A stretch of 64,000 bases of DNA, taken from Clostridium sp. Its GTDB lineage: Bacteria; Bacillota; Clostridia; Lachnospirales; Lachnospiraceae. The position numbers and the translations under genes are program-made. Of this stretch, positions 26,894 through 35,298 are shown one piece after another; position 1 is the stretch's first letter, and each line of letters starts with the position of its first letter. The notes under the pieces are model-generated. The model saw only the letters and a list, made by a program, of their open reading frames with translations, searched no databases and was not told the DNA's origin. Location of the stretch: NCBI GenBank assembly GCA_021770825.1, contig JAETQD010000004.1, positions 1-64,000 of the forward strand, read 5' to 3'.

Positions 26894-29068
26894 ATGCAGA
26901 TTGAATACAGGGAAGAAGAAAAGCAATTCCATCTCTGCAATGGAAGAATCAGTTACATTTTCCACGTGATGGAAAATGGACAGCTGGGACATCTGTACTT
27001 TGGAAAACAGGTACATACAGGCAGATCGTATCTGTATCTGCAAAAACAGCGCAGCCACTGTCATACAGCTTATGCCTATGAAAATAATTTCTGTTTTTCT
27101 CTCGATACGGTGCGGCAGGAGTACCCGGCCTACGGGACCACGGATTTCCGCGATCCGGCCTATCAGATTAAACAGAAAAACGGCAGCAGCATTACGGATT
27201 TCGTTTATGTTGGTCATGAAATTGCAGCGGGAAAGCCGAAGCTTCCAGGGCTGCCGGCCACCTATGCGGAGTCGGAGGATGAGGCACAGACACTGATCAT
27301 CCGTTTAAGAGATGAGCTCCTTAAGGTGGAAATGCGGTTATTTTACACCATATTTGACGGTTACGACGCAATCGCCCGCAGCGTCCGTTTTGAAAACCAT
27401 GGGGAGGATGCGGTTGCGCTTGACCGCGCCCTTTCCCTTTCCATAGATTTCTTTGACAGTGATTTTACCATGCTGCAGCTAGACGGTACCTGGGCGCGCG
27501 AACGGTATATTTCCGAGCGTGCGCTGCAGAAGGGCATCCAGTCGGTGGGAAGCCTGCGGGGAGCCAGCAGTGCGGTACATAATCCGTTTCTGGCTTTTAA
27601 GCGGAAAAACACCACCGAATGTGATGGGGAAGCGTATGGATGCAGCCTGATTTACAGCGGAAATTTCCTGATGCAGGCAGAGGTGGACCACTATGAGGTG
27701 CTTCGCGTGATGGCAGGCATCCATCCTTCCGGGTTCTGCTGGAAGCTTCATCCGGAAGAGAGCTTCCAGACGCCGGAAGCTGTGATGGTCTATTCCTGCC
27801 AGGGCTTAAACGGTATGAGCCAGACGTTCCATGATCTGTACAACAAACGGCTGGTCCATGGACGGTGGAGAGAGCGGACACGTCCCATTCTGATCAACAA
27901 CTGGGAAGCCACTTATTTTGATTTTAATCAGGATAAGATTTTGGAGATTGCAAAGAAGGCCGGAGAGCTGGGCGTGGAGATGTTCGTGCTGGATGACGGC
28001 TGGTTTGGAAAGAGAAATAATGCCAGCCAGTCCCTGGGTGACTGGACGCCGAATTACGATAAGCTGCCGGACGGAATCCGGGGCCTGGCGGAGAAAATCA
28101 CTGCCATGGGAATGAAGTTTGGTCTGTGGTTTGAGCCGGAGATGGTCAACCGCGTCAGTGAACTGTATCAGAAGCATCCGGAGTGGGTGGTACATACACC
28201 GGACCGCCGGATGTCAGTGGGACGCAACCAGTATGTGCTGGACTATTCCAATCCGGAAGTTGTGCAGTATATCGGTGATTTAATGGAGACGATTCTGGAT
28301 GATGTGCCGGTTTCCTATATCAAATGGGATATGAACCGTAATATAACCGAAGCCTTTGGTGCCAGCCTGGAAGCAGACTGCCAGGGCGAATTCTTCCATC
28401 GTTACATTCTGGGAGTTTATTCCCTGTATGAACGGCTCACCGGCAAATATCCGGAGATTCTGTTTGAATCCTGTGCCAGCGGAGGCGGCCGTTTCGACCC
28501 GGGGATGCTGTATTATGCACCTCAATGCTGGACCAGTGATGATACGGATGCAGTGGAGCGGATCAAGATTCAGTATGGCACCAGCCTTTGCTATCCGGTA
28601 ATCTCCATGGGCTCCCATGTTTCCGCCGTTCCCAATCATCAGGTGGGACGCGTCACCAGCATGGATTTTCGGGCGGCTGTGGCTTACTTTGGGACCTTTG
28701 GGTATGAACTGGATGTGAATACACTGACAGACATGGAACAGGTGCAGATGAGAGAACAGATTGCGTTCTTTAAAAAGTACCGTGAGGTAATCCAGCTGGG
28801 CCGGTTCTACCGCCTGCGGAGTCCTTTTGAAAATCAGGGAGACGGGGCGTGGATGTGTGTATCCCGGGACAAAAAGACGGCGGACCTGGAATACCGTATA
28901 AGCGGACGGGAAGAGACCTATTACGGGGATGAGCTGATGAACGCCGGTTTTGTGGAAGAACTGGAATTTACCGGATATAATGTCCGTGACAATGGCACCA
29001 TTATCTACAATAACGGCAGCGACAAGGGAGATTTCACGGCACATGTCTATGTTTTAGAGAGCAGGTAA
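26894..29068 (+). CDS. Alpha-galactosidase, glycoside hydrolase family 36
   Basis: This 724-residue enzyme removes terminal alpha-galactose from melibiose or raffinose-type sugars. It has the full GH36 layout: N-terminal beta-sandwich, catalytic barrel and C-terminal beta domain. Key segments are DDGWFGKRN, WFEPEMVN, the nucleophile Asp479 in YIKWDMNR, ESCASGGGRFD and the acid/base Asp549 in WTSDDTDA. No signal peptide is seen, so it is cytosolic and depends on uptake. GGAGGG lies before the ATG and the gene starts two bases after the symporter stop. It is intact although the adjacent symporter is broken. Confidence 0.95.
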   Translation: MQIEYREEEKQFHLCNGRISYIFHVMENGQLGHLYFGKQVHTGRSYLYLQKQRSHCHTAYAYENNFCFSLDTVRQEYPAYGTTDFRDPAYQIKQKNGSSITDFVYVGHEIAAGKPKLPGLPATYAESEDEAQTLIIRLRDELLKVEMRLFYTIFDGYDAIARSVRFENHGEDAVALDRALSLSIDFFDSDFTMLQLDGTWARERYISERALQKGIQSVGSLRGASSAVHNPFLAFKRKNTTECDGEAYGCSLIYSGNFLMQAEVDHYEVLRVMAGIHPSGFCWKLHPEESFQTPEAVMVYSCQGLNGMSQTFHDLYNKRLVHGRWRERTRPILINNWEATYFDFNQDKILEIAKKAGELGVEMFVLDDGWFGKRNNASQSLGDWTPNYDKLPDGIRGLAEKITAMGMKFGLWFEPEMVNRVSELYQKHPEWVVHTPDRRMSVGRNQYVLDYSNPEVVQYIGDLMETILDDVPVSYIKWDMNRNITEAFGASLEADCQGEFFHRYILGVYSLYERLTGKYPEILFESCASGGGRFDPGMLYYAPQCWTSDDTDAVERIKIQYGTSLCYPVISMGSHVSAVPNHQVGRVTSMDFRAAVAYFGTFGYELDVNTLTDMEQVQMREQIAFFKKYREVIQLGRFYRLRSPFENQGDGAWMCVSRDKKTADLEYRISGREETYYGDELMNAGFVEELEFTGYNVRDNGTIIYNNGSDKGDFTAHVYVLESR

Positions 29069-29075
29069 AACAGCC

Positions 29076-30212
29076 ATGAAAAATCGAAAAATCATCTTGA
29101 TTGCTTCCTTTCTGTTCTTTTACGCACAGTATATTTATATTCCGTTTCAGACCTCCTATCTGACTGCATTGGGGGCAACGGCTGCACTGATCGGCATCGT
29201 AACAGGAGCGTATGGAGGAACCCAATTCCTCCTGCGCCTGCCGGTGGGACTTTTGGCAGACAAAATCGGCAGACACAAGATTTTTCTTGTGTCGGGAATG
29301 GCCATAGCCGGTGCTGCCTGCGGGATCCGGGTGTGTTTTCCGGGAGCGCAGGGGTTTCTGGCGGCCAGTCTGCTGTCAGGCGTTTCTTCGTCCACCTGGC
29401 TTTCGTTTATGGTCATGCATGCGAATTGTTACAGTCCCGGGGAGCAGCAGAAGGCGGCCGGGAAGATCGTTTTTGCCTATAATGGAGGAATTCTTGGGGC
29501 TTTTGTGACAGGCACGGTTCTGTATGAAAAAATAGGAATGAAGGCCATCTGCGGATTGGGAGTGGCGGCAGGCGTCATCGGCGCCGCCTTATGCCTGATG
29601 TTAAAGGAAGAAAAGAAGCCGGTTTCCCAGGTGACGGTCCCGGAACTTTTAATGGTCTGTGCCAACCGCTGTCTGATATTTTTTTCGTGTCTGGCTTTGG
29701 TACAGCAGGGAATTCAGATGGCTACCACCATGTCCTTTACGGCCCAGATTTTAAGAGGGCTTGGCGCTTCGGAGAGGCTTCTGGGGATTTCTTCCATTCT
29801 CTATATGGTTTCCGCAGTGGGTACCTCCTATGCGGCTTCCTCCGGTCTGTCGGAAAAGAAGAGCAGCCGTTTCTGGATTACCGGAATTTTCGCCGGTCTG
29901 GCGGCCTATTGCCTGCTTGTGCCGGTCTGCAGCAGCATTCCGGTGATTCTGATACTTCAGCTGATTCCGGGAATGGCTTCCGGCTTCCTGTTTTCCATAT
30001 TGACGGCAAAAGCCATGGAGGAGGTACCGGGAGAAAAGAAGTCCACAGCCATGGGCTTTTACCAGGCGGTCTATGCCATAGGAATGACGGTCTTCCCTGT
30101 GATAACGGGAAATGTTTCGGGAAGTGCCGGGCTTCCGGCCGCTTATGGCCTGTTGGGAGCGGCTGCTCTGTGCTGTGTTCTGGCAGCGGCCATACGCCCG
30201 CGTGTGCAGTGA
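29076..30212 (+). CDS. Major facilitator superfamily transporter
   Basis: This 378-residue integral membrane protein has about 11-12 helices and the MFS loop motif between helices 2 and 3 (LPVGLLADKIGRHK). The start lies seven bases after the alpha-galactosidase stop with a weak purine site. It may move the sugar substrate, a product, or an unrelated solute; with the symporter broken it could be the remaining uptake route. Substrate cannot be inferred from sequence. Confidence 0.85.
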   Translation: MKNRKIILIASFLFFYAQYIYIPFQTSYLTALGATAALIGIVTGAYGGTQFLLRLPVGLLADKIGRHKIFLVSGMAIAGAACGIRVCFPGAQGFLAASLLSGVSSSTWLSFMVMHANCYSPGEQQKAAGKIVFAYNGGILGAFVTGTVLYEKIGMKAICGLGVAAGVIGAALCLMLKEEKKPVSQVTVPELLMVCANRCLIFFSCLALVQQGIQMATTMSFTAQILRGLGASERLLGISSILYMVSAVGTSYAASSGLSEKKSSRFWITGIFAGLAAYCLLVPVCSSIPVILILQLIPGMASGFLFSILTAKAMEEVPGEKKSTAMGFYQAVYAIGMTVFPVITGNVSGSAGLPAAYGLLGAAALCCVLAAAIRPRVQ

Positions 30213-30264
30213 GGTCACGCGCGGGCGGCTGGGAAAAAAGAACCGGAAAAAATGAAAAAAGAGC

Positions 30265-30293
30265 TTGACGAAATGGTAAAATGCAGGTATAAT
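30265..30293 (+). promoter_or_regulatory. Promoter of second tRNA-Gln
   Basis: TTGACG (30265-30270) and TATAAT (30288-30293) are 17 bases apart. Confidence 0.84.
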
Positions 30294-30330
30294 GAATCTC
30301 GCAGTTGAGAAAAAGAACTGCAAAACATAT

Positions 30331-30403
30331 TGGGCTATCGCCAAATGGTAAGGCAACGGACTCTGACTCCGTCATTTTCAAGGTTCGAATCCTTGTAGCC
30401 CAG
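30331..30403 (+). tRNA. tRNA-Gln(CTG), copy 2
   Basis: Identical over all 73 bases to the copy at 21625-21697, anticodon CTG. Flanking sequences differ on both sides, and this copy has its own promoter and terminator. Confidence 0.94.
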
Positions 30404-30410
30404 GTTAAAC

Positions 30411-30457
30411 AGAGACGCAAAGCATTGTCGATACAATGTTTTTGGGTCTCTTTTTTT
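30411..30457 (+). terminator. Terminator of tRNA-Gln copy 2
   Basis: An outer stem AGAGAC/GTCTCT encloses a second stem GCATTGT/ACAATGT, followed by seven T. Confidence 0.82.
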
Positions 30458-30829
30458 GTAACAGATTTTTACACAAATCATTATTGTATAGAGGATGTGG
30501 ATTATCCTGATTTGGCATATTGCCGTGAGGGAGGGGCCGCCCCCTTGACATGGCCGGACTGGAGCCAAAGCAATTTAATACATATCCACAGAAATTGCAA
30601 TACCCCCATATAAGAACCGCTGTGCCAAAGGGATGGCATGGCGGTTTTTCAATTTATAAAATACCGGAAATGCATTTGAAAAAAAATGTCATATTTTGGA
30701 CTTTATGGTCATATATTGTACTGTGCATGTCAAAATCTAGCGAGAGGAGCTTGATACCTCCCTGGTGTCTGTGGTTCTGAGTTTATCTTTCCGATTCCGG
30801 ATTCTTTTTCTGAATTCAACTCCACACGT
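30458..30829. other. Spacer without a convincing gene; contains a terminator-like hairpin
   Basis: No frame here has a good ribosome binding site or recognisable product. A hairpin at 30615-30649 (AACCGC/GCGGTT plus TGCCA/TGGCA, then five T) looks like a terminator, but no gene precedes it, so the stretch may be a remnant of a lost gene. The segment just before it is oddly GC-rich around 30528-30545. Confidence 0.45.
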
Positions 30830-30858
30830 TTGCAAATGAAAATAAAATATAGTAAAAT
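30830..30858 (+). promoter_or_regulatory. Promoter of the Rpn-like nuclease gene
   Basis: TTGCAA (30830-30835) and TAAAAT (30853-30858) are 17 bases apart; the start codon is only 14 bases further, so the leader is very short. Confidence 0.65.
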
Positions 30859-30871
30859 AGGAGGAGAAAGT

Positions 30872-31780
30872 ATGGCAGATGTACAGGTACGGCGTGACCA
30901 CAAATCCAGACTGTTTCCTATGATTTTTGAGGATAAGCAGTCGCTATTGGAACTTTATAATGCGGTGAATGGGTCAGATTATACGGAACCAGAGGAGCTG
31001 ACTGTAAACACCATAGACGATATCATTTACATGGGAATGAAGAATGATCTGTCGTTTTTGCTGGAGAACCGCATGAATCTCTATGAGCACCAAAGCACCT
31101 GGAATCCCAATATGCCGTTGCGGGGGCTTTTCTACTTTTCAAGACTTTACCAGGGATATGTGGCGGAGAAGAAGCTGGATATCTATTCCCGGTCACAGCT
31201 AAAGCTTCCGGCGCCGGAGTATATTGTATTTTACAATGGAAGTTCAGAAACGCCGGACCGGATGGTGCTGAAGCTTTCGGATTCCTTTCCGGCACGGATA
31301 GACGGGGCGTATGCTCTGGAGTGCCGTGCCATAGTATTTAACATTAATTTTGGACATAATCAGGAACTGATGAAAAGCTGCCGGAAATTGTATGAGTATT
31401 CCTATCTGATTGCCAAAATCCGTGAATTCCTTTCCGGGGGATTCACTTTGACAGCGGCAGTTGATCAGGCTGTGGAAACCTGCATCAGAGAGGATGTTCT
31501 GGCGAATTTTTTGAAAAAGCATCAAGCAGAGGTGAACAATATGATTTTGACAGAATATGATGAGGAGCTTCATATCCGAAGTGAAAAGGCTCTGAGCTAT
31601 CAGGAAGGGCTGGAGGATGGAAGACGGCAGGGGCAGGAGTTGGGAGAAGAACGAAGTGCTGAAAGGATTAATGCCCTGTACAGCCGCCTGCTTAAAGAAA
31701 AACGCCTTACAGACCTGGAGCGTGCAACAGAGGATGCAGAATACCAGAAGCAGCTGCTATCTGAGTATGGGCTTGAATAA
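30872..31780 (+). CDS. Rpn-family recombination-promoting nuclease/putative transposase (PD-(D/E)XK)
   Basis: This 302-residue protein resembles the Rpn/PDDEXK transposase-like families common in Clostridia. The N-terminal half has NDLSFLLENRMNLYEHQS, where the acidic residues and EHQ fit the D...ExQ active site, followed by NMPLRGLFYFSRLYQGYV. The C-terminal third is charged and helical. ATG at 30872 follows GGAGGA; the frame continues upstream to 30830 without a site. It stands alone, with no inverted repeats seen, so it is not clearly a mobile element. E. coli Rpn proteins are DNA endonucleases; the role here is unknown. Confidence 0.82.
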   Translation: MADVQVRRDHKSRLFPMIFEDKQSLLELYNAVNGSDYTEPEELTVNTIDDIIYMGMKNDLSFLLENRMNLYEHQSTWNPNMPLRGLFYFSRLYQGYVAEKKLDIYSRSQLKLPAPEYIVFYNGSSETPDRMVLKLSDSFPARIDGAYALECRAIVFNINFGHNQELMKSCRKLYEYSYLIAKIREFLSGGFTLTAAVDQAVETCIREDVLANFLKKHQAEVNNMILTEYDEELHIRSEKALSYQEGLEDGRRQGQELGEERSAERINALYSRLLKEKRLTDLERATEDAEYQKQLLSEYGLE

Positions 31781-31801
31781 CAAATCTTTTTCGCTCCCAT
31801 A

Positions 31802-31830
31802 TTGCAATACAGCCATTATATCGGTATAAT
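31802..31830 (+). promoter_or_regulatory. Promoter of the acyl-ACP thioesterase operon
   Basis: TTGCAA (31802-31807) and TATAAT (31825-31830) are 17 bases apart, 21 bases before the start codon. Confidence 0.72.
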
Positions 31831-31851
31831 GGAGCGGAAAGGAAGTATTGT

Positions 31852-32565
31852 ATGTATGAATTTCAAAGCCGCGTCCGTTACAGCGAAACGGACGTGGATG
31901 CCCAATTATCTGTTACAGGAATCATGAATTATTTCCAGGACTGCTCGACCTTCCAGTCTGAGGACTGTGGGGTGGGACTTTCCTATCTGGAACGGGAGAA
32001 GAAGGCGTGGCTTTTGTCCTCCTGGCAGATACAGGTTATAAAGCGGCCGAAGCTGGGGGATAAGATTTATATCGCCACCTGGCCCTATGAGATCAAAGGA
32101 ATTTATGGCCTGAGAAATTTTGTGATTCTGGACGAAAAAAGAGAATACCTGGTGAAGGCTAACTCCTGCTGGTTCCTTATAAGCACAGAGACAGGAAAGC
32201 CCATCCGGGTGACCAGAGGCGATGTGGATGCCTATGGAGCCGAGGAGCCAAGGCTTTCCATGGACTATGCGGCGCGAAAGATTGCGCTTCCGGAAAAAAT
32301 GGAAGAGGTGGGAAGTCTTCTGGTGATGAAGCACCAGATCGACACAAATCACCATGTAAACAATGCCCAATATGTGGATATGGCAAGGGAAACCCTGCCG
32401 GATGGAACGGAAATCGGAGAGATTCGTGCCGAATATAAAAGGGCGGCAGTTCTGGGCGACAGGATTGTGTTAAAACGAGGCCTTACAGAGGATGGCCATG
32501 TGATCTCCCTTTGCGGAGAAGACGGAGGTATTTTTGCCAACGTGGAGCTGAAAGAAAAACCATAA
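31852..32565 (+). CDS. Acyl-ACP thioesterase (double hotdog fold)
   Basis: This 237-residue protein belongs to the bacterial acyl-ACP thioesterase family (PF01643), which releases fatty acids from acyl carrier protein. Two hotdog repeats are visible: the first with VRYSETDVDAQLSVTGIMNY, the second with DTNHHVNNAQYVDMA, whose Asn and His form the expected active site. AAGGAAG precedes ATG 31852. It is followed by cvfB and ridA in the same direction. Confidence 0.9.
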   Translation: MYEFQSRVRYSETDVDAQLSVTGIMNYFQDCSTFQSEDCGVGLSYLEREKKAWLLSSWQIQVIKRPKLGDKIYIATWPYEIKGIYGLRNFVILDEKREYLVKANSCWFLISTETGKPIRVTRGDVDAYGAEEPRLSMDYAARKIALPEKMEEVGSLLVMKHQIDTNHHVNNAQYVDMARETLPDGTEIGEIRAEYKRAAVLGDRIVLKRGLTEDGHVISLCGEDGGIFANVELKEKP

Positions 32566-32604
32566 CAGTCCGGTGGAGCGGACAGAAAAGCGAGGACGAA
32601 AGAC

Positions 32605-33438
32605 ATGATGGAACTTGGAAAAATCCAGACATTGGAAGTAATAAAGGAAAAGGAATTCGGCGTTTATCTGGGAGAGGACAAAGGTGTTCTGCTTCCCAAA
32701 AAGCAGGTGCCCCTGGGAACAAAGCCGGGAGATAAGCTGGCCGTATTCCTTTATAAGGATTCGGAAGACAGAATCATTGCCACAACGGCAGTTCCCAAGG
32801 TAACGTTGGGAGAGACCGCGGTTCTGGAGGTGAAGGAAACCTCAAAAATCGGGGCCTTCCTGGATATGGGACTGGAAAAGGACCTGCTTCTTCCTTTTAA
32901 AGAGCAGACCCATCCGGTGAGAAAGGGTGAAAAATGCCTGGTGGCTCTCTATGTGGATAAGAGCAGACGCCTGGCGGCCACCATGAAGGTATATCCTTAT
33001 TTGAGAAGCGATGCCCCGTACCATACAGGTGATGAAGTCACAGGCTTCATTTTTGAAATCAATCCCGAGTTGGGCGCTTTTGTGGCTGTGGACGGACGGT
33101 ATCACGGTATGATTCCCAAAAGGGAAATGTTTGTGGGCTTTCAAGTGGGACAGGAAGTGCACGCCAGGGTCACCAGGGTGCGGCCGGACGGAAAACTGGA
33201 CCTGAGCGCCAGGGAGAAGGCCCATAACCAGATCTTTTCCGATGCAGAGCTTGTGATGCAGGTGATCAGGGAGTTTGACGGGGTTCTGCCCTTTAACGAC
33301 AAGGCCTCTCCGGAGGTGATTGCCAGGGAGTTTAAGCTCAGCAAGAACGCATTTAAACGCGCTGTTGGCCATCTTTTAAAAGAGGGTAAAATAGAAATCA
33401 CAGAAAAAAATATCAGAGTATTGGAGGAATCAAAATGA
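32605..33438 (+). CDS. S1-domain RNA-binding protein, CvfB family
   Basis: This 277-residue protein has the CvfB/YitL layout: three S1-like OB-fold domains (about residues 1-65, 70-135 and 140-210) and a C-terminal winged helix. The third S1 domain reads GAFVAVDGRYHGMIPKRE and ends with DGKLDLSAREK. CvfB is an RNA-binding regulator of virulence genes in Staphylococcus aureus; the target here is unknown. ATG 32605 has a weak GAGGA site. Its stop overlaps the ridA start. Confidence 0.88.
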   Translation: MMELGKIQTLEVIKEKEFGVYLGEDKGVLLPKKQVPLGTKPGDKLAVFLYKDSEDRIIATTAVPKVTLGETAVLEVKETSKIGAFLDMGLEKDLLLPFKEQTHPVRKGEKCLVALYVDKSRRLAATMKVYPYLRSDAPYHTGDEVTGFIFEINPELGAFVAVDGRYHGMIPKREMFVGFQVGQEVHARVTRVRPDGKLDLSAREKAHNQIFSDAELVMQVIREFDGVLPFNDKASPEVIAREFKLSKNAFKRAVGHLLKEGKIEITEKNIRVLEESK

Positions 33439-33809
33439 AAAAAGTAATCAGCACAACAAACGCACCTGCCGCCATCGGACCGTATTCCCAGGCTATCGAA
33501 GCCAACGGATTTGTATTTGCATCCGGCCAGATTCCCGTAAACCCGGCAACCGGAGAGGTTCCGGAAGGAATTGAAGCACAGGCTGAGCAGGTTATGAAGA
33601 ATATGAAGAATCTTCTGGAAGCTGCCGGAACATCCATCGACAACGTGGTAAAAACCACTGTTTTCATCCAGAGCATGGACGATTTCGGAACCATCAACGG
33701 CATCTACTCCAAGTATTTTGAGAAGGACTGCCCGGCCCGTTCCTGCGTAGAAGTTGCAAAGCTTCCCAAGGGCGTACTTCTTGAGATGGAAGCCATCGCA
33801 GTAAAATAA
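33435..33809 (+). CDS. RidA family 2-iminobutanoate/2-iminopropanoate deaminase
   Basis: RidA hydrolyses reactive imine intermediates made by PLP enzymes such as threonine dehydratase. The 124-residue protein has the N-terminal APAAIGPYSQAIEANGFVFA, and the C-terminal PARSCVEVAKLPKG with the conserved Arg that binds the substrate carboxylate. ATG overlaps the cvfB stop as ATGA, with GGAGG ten bases upstream. It ends at a strong terminator. Confidence 0.95.
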   Translation: MKKVISTTNAPAAIGPYSQAIEANGFVFASGQIPVNPATGEVPEGIEAQAEQVMKNMKNLLEAAGTSIDNVVKTTVFIQSMDDFGTINGIYSKYFEKDCPARSCVEVAKLPKGVLLEMEAIAVK

Positions 33810-33841
33810 GCTGACCGTCATTTTTTACAAAGAAGCCATAG

Positions 33842-33878
33842 AAAATGTCCCGTTTTTATGATAAAACGGGACATTTTT
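33842..33878 (+). terminator. Terminator of the thioesterase-cvfB-ridA unit
   Basis: AAATGTCCCGTTTT pairs with AAAACGGGACATTT around a short loop and is followed by further T; A-rich on the other side, so it could work in both directions. Confidence 0.88.
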
Positions 33879-34043
33879 CATAATAAACCAGATGCCATAT
33901 GCAAAATTCATGGAAATTTTCTTAATATTTTGGTGATTTACAATATGGAAAAAAGATTTTGATTTGTGTACCATTATAGCAGAAGTATATCCTGGCGGGG
34001 GTATACGTTATATGAGAGATGATACAGAAGCGGGAGGAAATCC

Positions 34044-35153
34044 ATGTCTGGTTTAATATTAAAGAATGTAAGTAAGATTTATCCCAGCGGTCAGCAGGCG
34101 GTGAAAGACTTTAATCTGGAAATCAAAGACCGTGAATTTTTGATTCTGGCAGGGCCCACAGGCTGCGGAAAATCCACATTGCTCCGTATGATAGCCGGGC
34201 TTGAGGAAATCAGTTCCGGCTCTCTTTATATCGACGGAAAGGATATGACGGATTCTGAGCCCAGGGACAGAAATATTGCCATGGTGTTTAAAAACAGTAT
34301 TCTGTATCCGGAAATGAGCGTTTTGGACAATCTTTCCTTTGCACTTCGCAGGGGGAAAATGGCCCAGGGTGAAATTGACGAAAGAGTGAAAGAGGCGGCC
34401 GGGCTTTTGAAGCTGGATTCCATTCTGGAACGGATGCCGGCTGAGCTGACAAAGGAAGAAACATACCGGGTTCTTCTGGGACGGGCGCTGGTGCGCCGTC
34501 CGGGAATACTGCTTCTGGACAGCACCATTGCGGACCTGGAGGAAGAGCTTCAGGCGGTTTTAAGGCAGGAGCTGTTGGAAACATACCGGAAAATGGATAT
34601 GACTGTGATCTATGTGACAGACAACCAGGAGACGGCAAGAACACTGGCGACCAGAATGATCGTCATGAAGGACGGTATGATCTGCCAGGATGATACCTAT
34701 GAGAATCTGGAGAAGAAACCGGTGAACCGGTTTGTGGCCGGTGTTGTGGGACAGACGCCGATGAACTTTTTCCTTGCCACAGTCTGGGGGCAGGAAAACC
34801 AGGTGGGACTTAAGCTTAAGAGCGGGCAGATTCTTCTGCCGGATGAAAAGGGAAAAGCTTTGGCCAAGGGCGCGTATTTCGGAAGAGAGGTCATTGTGGG
34901 AATCCGCGCAGACGGCCTTGTGCCGGGGGAAGATGCTTCCGGAAGCGGTAATGGAGTTCTTACAGTTACATTCCAGGGAATGGAAAGCTGCAAAACGGGA
35001 ACGGCCCTTAAATTTATGGAAAATGAGACAGAGGGATTCTGCCTGGCAAGTCAGGCTCCGGCCTGTAAGGTGGGCGGAAAGATCAAACTGTCGGTGGATA
35101 CCGAAAGGCTTTACATTTTTGAACGCGAGACCGGAAAAACCATTGCAAATTAA
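34044..35153 (+). CDS. Degenerate ABC ATPase of the MalK/MsmX type
   Basis: This 369-residue protein aligns end to end with sugar-importer ATPases: nucleotide-binding domain to about residue 235, then TOBE-like C-terminal domain. Walker A is intact (GPTGCGKST, 37-45). Every other ATP motif is changed: Q-loop Gln is Lys83 (MVFKN), the LSGGQ signature reads LTKEE (135-139), the catalytic Glu after Walker B Asp159 is Ser160, the D-loop reads ADLE, and the switch His is Asp193 (VTDNQ). The frame is open with GGAGG at the start, so it is not a simple pseudogene. It may bind but not hydrolyse ATP, perhaps as a sensor for the following CdaR-like gene; that is inference. Confidence 0.85.
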   Translation: MSGLILKNVSKIYPSGQQAVKDFNLEIKDREFLILAGPTGCGKSTLLRMIAGLEEISSGSLYIDGKDMTDSEPRDRNIAMVFKNSILYPEMSVLDNLSFALRRGKMAQGEIDERVKEAAGLLKLDSILERMPAELTKEETYRVLLGRALVRRPGILLLDSTIADLEEELQAVLRQELLETYRKMDMTVIYVTDNQETARTLATRMIVMKDGMICQDDTYENLEKKPVNRFVAGVVGQTPMNFFLATVWGQENQVGLKLKSGQILLPDEKGKALAKGAYFGREVIVGIRADGLVPGEDASGSGNGVLTVTFQGMESCKTGTALKFMENETEGFCLASQAPACKVGGKIKLSVDTERLYIFERETGKTIAN

Positions 35154-35166
35154 GAATCTGAAGAAG

Positions 35167-35203
35167 GGACTGGTACATTTTACCTGTATCGGTCCGTTTT
35201 TTT
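35167..35203 (+). terminator. Terminator after the degenerate ABC ATPase
   Basis: An 11-bp stem (GGACTG+GTACA with TGTAT+CGGTCC, with G-T pairs) ends in seven T after one G. Confidence 0.8.
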
Positions 35204-35298
35204 GTGAAAAAATACAAAATTCCCCTTTTCTTTTTTGTGATTTTGCATTAAAATAGTATGTGGGTAAATGTCCATATTTGTGAAAAGGAGAGGACACT

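Noticed and set aside
30550..30780. Possible small protein of 76 residues after tRNA-Gln copy 2
   Set aside because: No ribosome binding site, start inside a low-confidence region, passes through a terminator-like hairpin, and no recognisable domain.
30872..31780. Rpn-like gene as part of an insertion sequence
   Set aside because: No terminal inverted repeats or target duplications were seen around it, and it has its own promoter.
34044..35153. Calling the MalK-like gene a pseudogene
   Set aside because: The frame is complete, with good ribosome binding site, normal length and normal codon use; only the catalytic motifs are altered, so it is kept as a coding sequence.
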